Assembly (NCBI GenBank): GCA_950097015.1 | Contig: CATNEN010000039.1 | Location: 17,020,501-17,084,500 of the forward strand | Direction: 5' to 3' | Length of the DNA stretch: 64,000 nt | Source of the DNA: Macrostomum hystrix | Lineage: Eukaryota; Platyhelminthes; Macrostomidae | In this document: positions 42,540-54,395 of the stretch, in pieces | Layout: the number at the start of each line of letters is the position of its first letter | Numbering within the stretch: position 1 is the stretch's first letter | Made by a program: the position numbers and the translations under genes | The notes under the pieces: generated by a model | Databases searched by the model: none | The model's input: the letters and a program-made list of their open reading frames with translations, nothing else | What the model was told of the DNA's origin: nothing

Positions 42540-45500
42540 ATGAGACAAAGAAGGGGAGACAGAGGGGGAGAGAAGGAGAGAGAGAAGGGGATAGAAGGAG
42601 ATAGAGAAGGGCAGAGAAGGAGAGAGAGAAGGGGAGAGAAGGAGAGAGAGAAAGGGATAGAAGGAGATAGAGAAGGGGAGAGAAGGAGAGAGAGAGAAGG
42701 GGAGAGCAGGAGAGAGAGAAGGGGAGAGAAGGAGAGAGAGAAGGGGAGAGCAGGAGAGAGAGAGAAGGGGAGAGCAGGAGAGAGAGAGAAGGGAGAGAAG
42801 GAGAGAGAGAAGGGGAGAGAAGTAGATAGAGAGAAGGGGAGAGCAGGAGAGAGAGAAGGGGAGAGCAGGAGAGGGAGAGAAGGGGAGAGGAGGGGAGAGA
42901 GAAGGGGAGAGAAGTAGATAGAGAGAAGGGGAGAGAAGTAGATAGAGAGAAGGGGAGAGCAGGAGAGAGAGAAGGGGAGAGCAGGAGAGGGAGAGAAGGG
43001 GAGAGCAGGAGAGAGAGAAGGGGAGAGAAGGAGAGAGAGAAGGGGAGAGCAGGAGAGAGAGAAGGGGAGAGAAGGAGAGAGAGAAGGGGAGAGCAGGAAA
43101 GAGAGAGAAGGGGAGAGCAGGAGAGAGAGAGAAGGGAGAGAAGGAGAGAGAGAAGGGGAGAGAAGTAGATAGAGAGAAGGGGAGAGCAGGAGAGAGAGAA
43201 GGGGAGAGCAGGAGAGGGAGAGAAGGGGAGAGGAGGAGAGAGAGAAGGGGAGAGAAGGAGAGAGAGAAGGGGAGAGCAGGAGAGAGAGAGAGAAGGGGAG
43301 AGCAGGAGAGAGAGAGAGAAGGGGAGAGCAGGAGAGAGAGAGAAGGGAGAGCAGGAGAGAGAGAAGGGGAGAGCAGGAGAGAGAGAGAAGGGAGAGCAGG
43401 AGAGAGAGAGAGAAGGGGAGAGCAGGAGAGAGAGAGAAGGGAGAGCAGGAGAGAGAGAAGGGGAGAGCAGGAGAGAGAGAGAAGGGAGAGCAGGAGAGAG
43501 AGAGAGAAGGGGAGAGCAGGAGAGAGAGAGAAGGGAGAGCAGGAGAGAGAGAAGGGGAGAGAAGGAGAGAGAGAGAAGGAGAGAGAAGGAGAGAGAGAAG
43601 GGGAGAGAAGGAGAGAGAGAGAAGGGAGAGAAGGAGAGAGAGAAGGGGAGAGAAGTAGATAGAGAGAAGGGGAGAGCAGGAGAGAGAGAAGGGGAGAGCA
43701 GGAGAGGGAGAGAAGGGGAGAGCAGGAGAGAGAGAAGGGGAGAGAAGGAGAGAGAGAAGGGGAGAGCAGGAGAGAGAGAAGGGGAGAGAAGGAGAGAGAG
43801 AAGGGGAGAGCAGGAAAGAGAGAGAAGGGAGAGCAGGAGAGAGAGAGAAGGGAGAGAAGGAGAGAGAGAAGGGGAGAGAAGTAGATAGAGAGAAGGGGAG
43901 AGCAGGAGAGAGAGAAGGGGAGAGCAGGAGAGGGAGAGAAGGGGAGAGCAGGAGAGAGAGAAGGGGAGAGAAGGAGAGAGAGAAGGGGAGAGCAGGAGAG
44001 AGAGAGAGAAGGGGAGAGCAGGAGAGAGAGAGAGAAGGGGAGAGCAGGAGAGAGAGAAAAGGGAGAGCAGGAGAGAGAGAAGGGGAGAGCAGGAGAGAGA
44101 GAGAAGGGAGAGCAGGAGAGAGAGAGAGAAGGGGAGAGCAGGAGAGAGAGAAGGGGAGAGCAGGAGAGGGAGAGAAGGGGAGAGCAGGAGAGAGAGAAGG
44201 GGAGAGAAGGAGAGAGAGAAGGGGAGAGCAGGAGAGAGAGAAGGGAGAGCAGGAGAGAGAGAGAAGGGAGAGAAGGAGAGAGAGAAGGGGAGAGAAGTAG
44301 ATAGAGAGAAGGGGAGAGCAGGAGAGAGAGAAGGGGAGAGCAGGAGAGGGAGAGAAGGGGAGAGCAGGAGAGAGAGAAGGGGAGAGAAGGAGAGAGAGAA
44401 GGGGAGAGCAGGAGAGAGAGAGAGAAGGGGAGAGCAGGAGAGAGAGAGAGAAGGGGAGAGCAGGAGAGAGAGAGAGAAGGGGAGAGCAGGAGAGAGAGAG
44501 AGAAGGGGAGAGCAGGAGAGAGAGAAAAGGGAGAGCAGGAGAGAGAGAAGGGGAGAGCAGGAGAGAGAGAGAGAAGGGGAGAGCAGGAGAGAGAGAGAGA
44601 AGGGGAGAGCAGGAGAGAGAGAAAAGGGAGAGCAGGAGAGAGAGAAGGGGAGAGCAGGAGAGAGAGAGAAGGGAGAGCAGGAGAGAGAGAGAGAAGGGGA
44701 GAGCAGGAGAGAGAGAAGGGGAGAGCAGGAGAGGGAGAGAAGGGGAGAGCAGGAGAGAGAGAAGGGGAGAGAAGGAGAGAGAGAAGGGGAGAGCAGGAGA
44801 GAGAGAAGGGGAGAGAAGGAGAGAGAGAAGGGGAGAGCAGGAAAGAGAGAGAAGGGGAGAGCAGGAGAGAGAGAGAAGGGAGAGAAGGAGAGAGAGAAGG
44901 GGAGAGAAGTAGATAGAGAGAAGGGGAGAGCAGGAGAGAGAGAAGGGGAGAGCAGGAGAGGGAGAGAAGGGGAGAGGAGGAGAGAGAGAAGGGGAGAGAA
45001 GGAGAGAGAGAAGGGGAGAGCAGGAGAGAGAGAGAGAAGGGGAGAGCAGGAGAGAGAGAGAGAAGGGGAGAGCAGGAGAGAGAGAGAAGGGAGAGCAGGA
45101 GAGAGAGAAGGGGAGAGCAGGAGAGAGAGAGAAGGGAGAGCAGGAGAGAGAGAGAGAAGGGGAGAGCAGGAGAGAGAGAGAAGGGAGAGCAGGAGAGAGA
45201 GAAGGGGAGAGAAGGAGAGAGAGAGAAGGAGAGAGAAGGAGAGAGAGAAGGGGAGAGAAGGAGAGAGAGAGAAGGGAGAGAAGGAGAGAGAGAAGGGGAG
45301 AGAAGTAGATAGAGAGAAGGGGAGAGCAGGAGAGAGAGAAGGGGAGAGCAGGAGAGGGAGAGAAGGGGAGAGCAGGAGAGAGAGAAGGGGAGAGAAGGAG
45401 AGAGAGAAGGGGAGAGCAGGAGAGAGAGAAGGGGAGAGAAGGAGAGAGAGAAGGGGAGAGCAGGAAAGAGAGAGAAGGGAGAGCAGGAGAGAGAGAGAAG

Positions 45501-46238
45501 GGAGAGAAGGAGAGAGAGAAGGGGAGAGAAGTAGATAGAGAGAAGGGGAGAGCAGGAGAGAGAGAAGGGGAGAGCAGGAGAGGGAGAGAAGGGGAGAGCA
45601 GGAGAGAGAGAAGGGGAGAGAAGGAGAGAGAGAAGGGGAGAGCAGGAGAGAGAGAGAGAAGGGGAGAGCAGGAGAGAGAGAGAGAAGGGGAGAGCAGGAG
45701 AGAGAGAAAAGGGAGAGCAGGAGAGAGAGAAGGGGAGAGCAGGAGAGAGAGAGAAGGGAGAGCAGGAGAGAGAGAGAGAAGGGGAGAGCAGGAGAGAGAG
45801 AGAAGGGAGAGCAGGAGAGAGAGAAGGGGAGAGAAGGAGAGAGAGAGAAGGAGAGAGAAGGAGAGAGAGAAGGGGAGAGAAGGAGAGAGAGAGAAGGGAG
45901 AGAAGGAGAGAGAGAAGGGGAGAGAAGTAGATAGAGAGAAGGGGAGAGCAGGAGAGAGAGAAGGGGAGAGCAGGAGAGGGAGAGAGAAGGGGAGAGCAGG
46001 AGAGAGAGAGAAGGGGAGAGCAGGAGAGAGAGAGAAGGGAGAGCAGGAGAGAGAGAAGGGGAGAGAAGGAGAGAGAGAGAAGGAGAGAGAAGGAGAGAGA
46101 AGGAGAGAAAGAAGAGAAAGAAGGAGAGAGAAGGAGAGAGAGAAGGAGAGAGAAGGAGAGAGAAGGAGAGAGAGAAGGAGAGAGAAAGAGAGAGAAGGAG
46201 AGAGAAGGAGAGAGGGAGAGAGGGGGAGAGAGAGAAGA
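42540..46238. repeat. Polypurine GA satellite, large array of copy 1
   Basis: Almost pure A/G on the plus strand. Monomers of about 16-18 bp such as gagagagaaggggagagaag and gagagcaggagagagaga. The marker gaagtagatagagag recurs at about 43162, 43650, 43876, 44906, 45300 and 45527, indicating higher-order blocks of about 1.65 kb. Minus-strand Ser/Leu/Pro frames of over 1200 codons are artefacts of this composition. Confidence 0.95.
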
Positions 46239-46245
46239 GCACCTC

Positions 46246-46735
46246 CAATCCCAGGCACTGACGCGGTAAAGAGTTAAAGCTGACTTTAATTTTAATTTTG
46301 CCGATATTTCGAATTAAAAATTCTTCTTCAGGGCAGAAAGAAGCGAGTTTATTTTGGCGTGATAGGCTGTGTATATATAAAGTTTTAAATGCCGATAAAA
46401 ATCTATAGAAAGAGAGAGAGAGCTCAATTGTGTAAAACCCTAGCAAGTACATTGTGATGGGTCAAAAACTCAAAGAAAAGCGGAGTTGGTGTTTAAAACT
46501 GTACAGGTGGGCGGTCGGAATGACCTTAAAGCGAAATAGGCGAGCGAGAATAAAATACAAAAGGTGAGCAAAGTACACCTTGTACACAGGAAGGAGTCAC
46601 ACTAAAATTAAAGGAAAACGTGCACGGGCACCGAATACGGCGTCAAACTAATAAAGTTAAATACACGAAAAAAACACATAAAAGAACGACAGATTGGTAC
46701 TGTGCAAGGATGGACTCAGTCTATAGGTTCTAGCC
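46246..46735. other. Unique middle segment of the duplicated unit
   Basis: Contains ttttgccgatatttcgaatt and ttcttcttcaggg (46295-46332), resembling the conserved cgaaatatcggc ... ctgaagaag stretch seen near termini of some Penelope-like and other retroelements. No RT coding is present. An identical copy lies at 52053-52542. Confidence 0.4.
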
Positions 46736-46737
46736 GA

Positions 46738-46760
46738 CTGTGGCAGAGCAGCTGCCACAG
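46738..46760. other. Perfect 9-bp hairpin at satellite edge
   Basis: ctgtggcag, loop agcag, ctgccacag. It sits exactly where unique sequence gives way to the second GA array; the identical copy is at 52545-52567. It could be a transposon end or a structure linked to array initiation. Confidence 0.55.
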
Positions 46761-47440
46761 AGAGAAGAAGAGAGAAGGAGAGAGAAGGGGAGAGAAGGAG
46801 AGAGAGAAGGGGAGAGAAGGAGAGAGAAGAAGAGAGAAGGAGAGAGAAGGAGAGAGAGAAGGGGAGAGAAGGAGAGAGAAGGGGAGAGAAGGGGAGAGAA
46901 GGAGAGAGAAGGGGAGAGAAGGGGAGAGAAGGAGAGAGAAGAAGAGAGAAGGAGAGAGAGAAGGGGAGAGAAGGAGAGAGAAGGGGAGAGAAGGGGAGAG
47001 AAGGAGAGAGAAGGGGAGAGAAGGAGAGAGAAGGGGAGAGAAGGGGAGAGAAGGAGAGAGAAGGGGAGAGAAGGAGAGAGAAGGGGAGAGAAGGGGAGAG
47101 AAGGAGAGAGAAGGGGAGAGAAGGGGAGAGAAGGAGAGAGAAGGGGAGAGAAGGAGAGAGAAGGGGAGAGAAGGGGAGAGAAGGAGAGAGAAGGGGAGAG
47201 AAGGAGAGAGAAGGGGAGAGAAGGGGAGAGAAGGAGAGAGAAGGGGAGAGAAGGGGAGAGAAGGGGAGAGAAGGGGAGAGAAGGAGAGAGAAGGAGAGAG
47301 AAGGAGAGAGAAAGGGAGAGAGGGGGAGAGAAGGAGAGAAAGAAGGGGAGAGAAGTAGAGAGAGAAGGGGAGAGATAGGGAGAGAATGAGAGAGAGAACG
47401 AGAGAGATAGAGCGAAAGAGAGACAGAGAATGAGAGCAAG
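46761..47440. repeat. Polypurine GA satellite, small array of copy 1
   Basis: Monomers of 8 and 16 bp: ggggagagaaggagagagaa in regular alternation. More uniform than the large array and lacking the gcagga variant. Confidence 0.95.
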
Positions 47441-47675
47441 CAAAGTTTTCTGGCAATGAGAAATAATTGATGAAGGAAAAAAATGCAGGCCAGATTCAAT
47501 AGAGATTTAGTTTGTTCACAAACTCGTGTTAGACTGAACAAGCCAGCCATTTCATTCCTCACTAACTAAGATATAGAGAGATAGTGAGATTAGAAAAGAT
47601 AGAAAAGAAGAGAAAAACACGGAAGGAAGGAGAAGTAGGGCGTGGAGAGAAGGGACATAAAGAAAAAGAGAAAGA

Positions 47676-50600
47676 ATGAGACAAAGAAGGGGAGACAGAG
47701 GGGGAGAGAAGGAGAGAGAGAAGGGGATAGAAGGAGATAGAGAAGGGCAGAGAAGGAGAGAGAGAAGGGGAGAGAAGGAGAGAGAGAAAGGGATAGAAGG
47801 AGATAGAGAAGGGGAGAGAAGGAGAGAGAGAGAAGGGGAGAGCAGGAGAGAGAGAAGGGGAGAGAAGGAGAGAGAGAAGGGGAGAGCAGGAGAGAGAGAG
47901 AAGGGGAGAGCAGGAGAGAGAGAGAAGGGAGAGAAGGAGAGAGAGAAGGGGAGAGAAGTAGATAGAGAGAAGGGGAGAGCAGGAGAGAGAGAAGGGGAGA
48001 GCAGGAGAGGGAGAGAAGGGGAGAGGAGGGGAGAGAGAAGGGGAGAGAAGTAGATAGAGAGAAGGGGAGAGAAGTAGATAGAGAGAAGGGGAGAGCAGGA
48101 GAGAGAGAAGGGGAGAGCAGGAGAGGGAGAGAAGGGGAGAGCAGGAGAGAGAGAAGGGGAGAGAAGGAGAGAGAGAAGGGGAGAGCAGGAGAGAGAGAAG
48201 GGGAGAGAAGGAGAGAGAGAAGGGGAGAGCAGGAAAGAGAGAGAAGGGGAGAGCAGGAGAGAGAGAGAAGGGAGAGAAGGAGAGAGAGAAGGGGAGAGAA
48301 GTAGATAGAGAGAAGGGGAGAGCAGGAGAGAGAGAAGGGGAGAGCAGGAGAGGGAGAGAAGGGGAGAGGAGGAGAGAGAGAAGGGGAGAGAAGGAGAGAG
48401 AGAAGGGGAGAGCAGGAGAGAGAGAGAGAAGGGGAGAGCAGGAGAGAGAGAGAGAAGGGGAGAGCAGGAGAGAGAGAGAAGGGAGAGCAGGAGAGAGAGA
48501 AGGGGAGAGAAGGAGAGAGAGAGAAGGAGAGAGAAGGAGAGAGAGAAGGGGAGAGAAGGAGAGAGAGAGAAGGGAGAGAAGGAGAGAGAGAAGGGGAGAG
48601 AAGTAGATAGAGAGAAGGGGAGAGCAGGAGAGAGAGAAGGGGAGAGCAGGAGAGGGAGAGAAGGGGAGAGCAGGAGAGAGAGAAGGGGAGAGAAGGAGAG
48701 AGAGAGAAGGGGAGAGCAGGAGAGAGAGAAGGGGAGAGAAGGAGAGAGAGAAGGGGAGAGCAGGAAAGAGAGAGAAGGGAGAGCAGGAGAGAGAGAGAAG
48801 GGAGAGAAGGAGAGAGAGAAGGGGAGAGAAGTAGATAGAGAGAAGGGGAGAGCAGGAGAGAGAGAAGGGGAGAGCAGGAGAGGGAGAGAAGGGGAGAGCA
48901 GGAGAGAGAGAAGGGGAGAGAAGGAGAGAGAGAAGGGGAGAGCAGGAGAGAGAGAGAGAAGGGGAGAGCAGGAGAGAGAGAGAGAAGGGGAGAGCAGGAG
49001 AGAGAGAAAAGGGAGAGCAGGAGAGAGAGAAGGGGAGAGCAGGAGAGAGAGAGAAGGGAGAGCAGGAGAGGGAGAGAAGGGGAGAGCAGGAGAGAGAGAA
49101 GGGGAGAGAAGGAGAGAGAGAAGGGGAGAGCAGGAGAGAGAGAGAGAAGGGGAGAGCAGGAGAGAGAGAGAGAAGGGGAGAGCAGGAGAGAGAGAAAAGG
49201 GAGAGCAGGAGAGAGAGAAGGGGAGAGCAGGAGAGAGAGAGAAGGGAGAGCAGGAGAGAGAGAGAGAAGGGGAGAGCAGGAGAGAGAGAAGGGGAGAGCA
49301 GGAGAGGGAGAGAAGGGGAGAGCAGGAGAGAGAGAAGGGGAGAGAAGGAGAGAGAGAAGGGGAGAGCAGGAGAGAGAGAAGGGGAGAGAAGGAGAGAGAG
49401 AAGGGGAGAGCAGGAAAGAGAGAGAAGGGGAGAGCAGGAGAGAGAGAGAAGGGAGAGAAGGAGAGAGAGAAGGGGAGAGAAGTAGATAGAGAGAAGGGGA
49501 GAGCAGGAGAGAGAGAAGGGGAGAGCAGGAGAGGGAGAGAAGGGGAGAGGAGGAGAGAGAGAAGGGGAGAGAAGGAGAGAGAGAAGGGGAGAGCAGGAGA
49601 GAGAGAGAGAAGGGGAGAGCAGGAGAGAGAGAGAGAAGGGGAGAGCAGGAGAGAGAGAGAAGGGAGAGCAGGAGAGAGAGAAGGGGAGAGCAGGAGAGAG
49701 AGAGAAGGGAGAGCAGGAGAGAGAGAGAGAAGGGGAGAGCAGGAGAGAGAGAGAAGGGAGAGCAGGAGAGAGAGAAGGGGAGAGAAGGAGAGAGAGAGAA
49801 GGAGAGAGAAGGAGAGAGAGAAGGGGAGAGAAGGAGAGAGAGAGAAGGGAGAGAAGGAGAGAGAGAAGGGGAGAGAAGTAGATAGAGAGAAGGGGAGAGC
49901 AGGAGAGAGAGAAGGGGAGAGCAGGAGAGGGAGAGAAGGGGAGAGCAGGAGAGAGAGAAGGGGAGAGAAGGTGAGAGAGAAGGGGAGAGCAGGAGAGAGA
50001 GAAGGGGAGAGAAGGAGAGAGAGAAGGGGAGAGCAGGAAAGAGAGAGAAGGGAGAGCAGGAGAGAGAGAGAAGGGAGAGAAGGAGAGAGAGAAGGGGAGA
50101 GAAGTAGATAGAGAGAAGGGGAGAGCAGGAGAGAGAGAAGGGGAGAGCAGGAGAGGGAGAGAAGGGGAGAGCAGGAGAGAGAGAAGGGGAGAGAAGGAGA
50201 GAGAGAAGGGGAGAGCAGGAGAGAGAGAGAGAAGGGGAGAGCAGGAGAGAGAGAGAGAAGGGGAGAGCAGGAGAGAGAGAGAGAAGGGGAGAGCAGGAGA
50301 GAGAGAGAGAAGGGGAGAGCAGGAGAGAGAGAAAAGGGAGAGCAGGAGAGAGAGAAGGGGAGAGCAGGAGAGAGAGAGAGAAGGGGAGAGCAGGAGAGAG
50401 AGAGAGAAGGGGAGAGCAGGAGAGAGAGAAAAGGGAGAGCAGGAGAGAGAGAAGGGGAGAGCAGGAGAGAGAGAGAAGGGAGAGCAGGAGAGAGAGAGAG
50501 AAGGGGAGAGCAGGAGAGAGAGAAGGGGAGAGCAGGAGAGGGAGAGAAGGGGAGAGCAGGAGAGAGAGAAGGGGAGAGAAGGAGAGAGAGAAGGGGAGAG

Positions 50601-52045
50601 CAGGAGAGAGAGAAGGGGAGAGAAGGAGAGAGAGAAGGGGAGAGCAGGAAAGAGAGAGAAGGGGAGAGCAGGAGAGAGAGAGAAGGGAGAGAAGGAGAGA
50701 GAGAAGGGGAGAGAAGTAGATAGAGAGAAGGGGAGAGCAGGAGAGAGAGAAGGGGAGAGCAGGAGAGGGAGAGAAGGGGAGAGGAGGAGAGAGAGAAGGG
50801 GAGAGAAGGAGAGAGAGAAGGGGAGAGCAGGAGAGAGAGAGAGAAGGGGAGAGCAGGAGAGAGAGAGAGAAGGGGAGAGCAGGAGAGAGAGAGAAGGGAG
50901 AGCAGGAGAGAGAGAAGGGGAGAGCAGGAGAGAGAGAGAAGGGAGAGCAGGAGAGAGAGAGAGAAGGGGAGAGCAGGAGAGAGAGAGAAGGGAGAGCAGG
51001 AGAGAGAGAAGGGGAGAGAAGGAGAGAGAGAGAAGGAGAGAGAAGGAGAGAGAGAAGGGGAGAGAAGGAGAGAGAGAGAAGGGAGAGAAGGAGAGAGAGA
51101 AGGGGAGAGAAGTAGATAGAGAGAAGGGGAGAGCAGGAGAGAGAGAAGGGGAGAGCAGGAGAGGGAGAGAAGGGGAGAGCAGGAGAGAGAGAAGGGGAGA
51201 GAAGGAGAGAGAGAAGGGGAGAGCAGGAGAGAGAGAAGGGGAGAGAAGGAGAGAGAGAAGGGGAGAGCAGGAAAGAGAGAGAAGGGAGAGCAGGAGAGAG
51301 AGAGAAGGGAGAGAAGGAGAGAGAGAAGGGGAGAGAAGTAGATAGAGAGAAGGGGAGAGCAGGAGAGAGAGAAGGGGAGAGCAGGAGAGGGAGAGAAGGG
51401 GAGAGCAGGAGAGAGAGAAGGGGAGAGAAGGAGAGAGAGAAGGGGAGAGCAGGAGAGAGAGAGAGAAGGGGAGAGCAGGAGAGAGAGAGAGAAGGGGAGA
51501 GCAGGAGAGAGAGAAAAGGGAGAGCAGGAGAGAGAGAAGGGGAGAGCAGGAGAGAGAGAGAAGGGAGAGCAGGAGAGAGAGAGAGAAGGGGAGAGCAGGA
51601 GAGAGAGAGAAGGGAGAGCAGGAGAGAGAGAAGGGGAGAGAAGGAGAGAGAGAGAAGGAGAGAGAAGGAGAGAGAGAAGGGGAGAGAAGGAGAGAGAGAG
51701 AAGGGAGAGAAGGAGAGAGAGAAGGGGAGAGAAGTAGATAGAGAGAAGGGGAGAGCAGGAGAGAGAGAAGGGGAGAGCAGGAGAGGGAGAGAGAAGGGGA
51801 GAGCAGGAGAGAGAGAGAAGGGGAGAGCAGGAGAGAGAGAGAAGGGAGAGCAGGAGAGAGAGAAGGGGAGAGAAGGAGAGAGAGAGAAGGAGAGAGAAGG
51901 AGAGAGAAGGAGAGAAAGAAGAGAAAGAAGGAGAGAGAAGGAGAGAGAGAAGGAGAGAGAAGGAGAGAGAAGGAGAGAGAGAAGGAGAGAGAAAGAGAGA
52001 GAAGGAGAGAGAAGGAGAGAGGGAGAGAGGGGGAGAGAGAGAAGA
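47676..52045. repeat. Polypurine GA satellite, large array of copy 2
   Basis: Same monomers and higher-order blocks as 42540-46238 but longer by 671 bp, consistent with unequal exchange of blocks after the duplication. Confidence 0.95.
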
Positions 52046-52567
52046 GCACCTCCAATCCCAGGCACTGACGCGGTAAAGAGTTAAAGCTGACTTTAATTTT
52101 AATTTTGCCGATATTTCGAATTAAAAATTCTTCTTCAGGGCAGAAAGAAGCGAGTTTATTTTGGCGTGATAGGCTGTGTATATATAAAGTTTTAAATGCC
52201 GATAAAAATCTATAGAAAGAGAGAGAGAGCTCAATTGTGTAAAACCCTAGCAAGTACATTGTGATGGGTCAAAAACTCAAAGAAAAGCGGAGTTGGTGTT
52301 TAAAACTGTACAGGTGGGCGGTCGGAATGACCTTAAAGCGAAATAGGCGAGCGAGAATAAAATACAAAAGGTGAGCAAAGTACACCTTGTACACAGGAAG
52401 GAGTCACACTAAAATTAAAGGAAAACGTGCACGGGCACCGAATACGGCGTCAAACTAATAAAGTTAAATACACGAAAAAAACACATAAAAGAACGACAGA
52501 TTGGTACTGTGCAAGGATGGACTCAGTCTATAGGTTCTAGCCGACTGTGGCAGAGCAGCTGCCACAG

Positions 52568-53247
52568 AGAGAAGAAGAGAGAAGGAGAGAGAAGGGGAGA
52601 GAAGGAGAGAGAGAAGGGGAGAGAAGGAGAGAGAAGAAGAGAGAAGGAGAGAGAAGGAGAGAGAGAAGGGGAGAGAAGGAGAGAGAAGGGGAGAGAAGGG
52701 GAGAGAAGGAGAGAGAAGGGGAGAGAAGGGGAGAGAAGGAGAGAGAAGAAGAGAGAAGGAGAGAGAGAAGGGGAGAGAAGGAGAGAGAAGGGGAGAGAAG
52801 GGGAGAGAAGGAGAGAGAAGGGGAGAGAAGGAGAGAGAAGGGGAGAGAAGGGGAGAGAAGGAGAGAGAAGGGGAGAGAAGGAGAGAGAAGGGGAGAGAAG
52901 GGGAGAGAAGGAGAGAGAAGGGGAGAGAAGGGGAGAGAAGGAGAGAGAAGGGGAGAGAAGGAGAGAGAAGGGGAGAGAAGGGGAGAGAAGGAGAGAGAAG
53001 GGGAGAGAAGGAGAGAGAAGGGGAGAGAAGGGGAGAGAAGGAGAGAGAAGGGGAGAGAAGGGGAGAGAAGGGGAGAGAAGGGGAGAGAAGGAGAGAGAAG
53101 GAGAGAGAAGGAGAGAGAAAGGGAGAGAGGGGGAGAGAAGGAGAGAAAGAAGGGGAGAGAAGTAGAGAGAGAAGGGGAGAGATAGGGAGAGAATGAGAGA
53201 GAGAACGAGAGAGATAGAGCGAAAGAGAGACAGAGAATGAGAGCAAG
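52568..53247. repeat. Polypurine GA satellite, small array of copy 2
   Basis: Appears base-for-base the same as 46761-47440, shifted by 5807. Confidence 0.95.
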
Positions 53248-53375
53248 CAAAGTTTTCTGGCAATGAGAAATAATTGATGAAGGAAAAAAATGCAGGCCAG
53301 ATTCAATAGAGATTTAGTTTGTTCACAAACTCGTGTTAGACTGAACAAGCCAGCCATTTCATTCCTCACTAACTA

Positions 53376-53629
53376 ATTAGCACTTTTAATGAGGTGGAAT
53401 TCAACTCAATCATTTTATCGCCAAATCTCTATTCTCTCTACGGGAAAAAGACGTCAGATTCTTTTGAAAAAAAAGTCCCTTTTTAGGTTGCCCATTTCTC
53501 TGGTTTCGCCCCATTAGGCAGTCTAGAACTTTAGGGTCTTCATTTCTGCCACATTCAACTCTGCTGAAGAAGCATGTACTTCTATATAAATTGTAGCCTT
53601 GAACTAAAATTTTTACTTATCATAATATT
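53376..53629. other. Unique spacer
   Basis: Nothing recognised. Confidence 0.5.
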
Positions 53630-54395
53630 CTTAGGCTTCCTTATCCTTAGATTTCTATTCCCCTAGATTCCTGATCCCTTAGATTCCTTATCCCCTAGAT
53701 TCCTTATCCCCTAGATTCCTTATTCCCTAGATTCCTTATCTACTAGATTCCTATTCCCCTAGATTCCTTGTCCCCTAGATTCCTTATCTCCTAGATTCCT
53801 ATTCCCCTAGATTCCTTATCCCCTAGATTCCTTATCCCCTAGATTCCTTATATCTTAGATTCCTATTCCCCTAGATTCCTTATCCCCTAGATTCCTTATC
53901 CCCTAGATTCCTTATATCCTAGATTCCTATTCCCCTAGATTCCTTGTCCCCTAGATTCCTTATCCCCTAGATTCCTTATCTACTAGATTCCTATTCCCCT
54001 AGATTCCTTATCCCCTAGATTCCTTATCCCATAGATTCCTTATCTCCTAGATTTCTATTCCCCTAGATTCCTGATCCCTTAGATTCCTTATCCCCTAGAT
54101 TCCTTATCCCCTAGATTCCTTATATCCTAGATTCCTATTCCCCTAGATTCCTTGTCCCCTAGATTCCTTATCCCCTAGATTCCTTATCTACTAGATTCCT
54201 ATTCCCCTAGATTCCTTATCCCCTAGATTCCTTATCCCCTAGATTCCTTATCCCCTAGATTCCTTATCCCCTAGATTCCTTATCTCCTAGATTCCTATTC
54301 CCCTAGATTCCTTATCCCCTAGATTCCTTATCTACTAGATCCCTATTCCCCTAGATCCCTATTCCCCTAGATTCTTAATCCCATGGATTCCTATT
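53630..54395. repeat. 16-bp minisatellite upstream of SSUH2-like gene
   Basis: About 46 copies of cctagattccttatcc with tattcc, tatatc, tgtccc and tctact variants recurring in the same order, hence block duplications of about 100-170 bp. Confidence 0.95.

Larger units (their letters stand above)
42432..47567. repeat. Tandem segmental duplication, copy 1 (5.14 kb)
   Basis: Copy 1 consists of a unique lead (about 110 bp), a 3.7-kb GA satellite, a 0.5-kb unique middle, a 0.68-kb GA satellite and a 0.13-kb unique tail. The same order follows directly in copy 2. The offset between copies is 5136 bp at the left and 5807 bp at the right. The junction shares only AA (47568-47569). Confidence 0.95.
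47568..53375. repeat. Tandem segmental duplication, copy 2 (5.81 kb)
   Basis: Same arrangement as copy 1. Unique parts look identical to copy 1 wherever I compared them, including 46246-46760 against 52053-52567 and the 0.13-kb tail. The extra 671 bp is all inside the large GA array. Right flank (attagcactttt) is non-duplicated. Confidence 0.95.

Noticed and set aside
42374-52259. Minus-strand open frames of 1200-1565 codons rich in Ser/Leu/Pro, and plus-strand Arg/Glu/Gly frames
   Set aside because: They are translations of polypurine satellite open in several frames at once, with no domain, no conserved start and frame changes at satellite variants.
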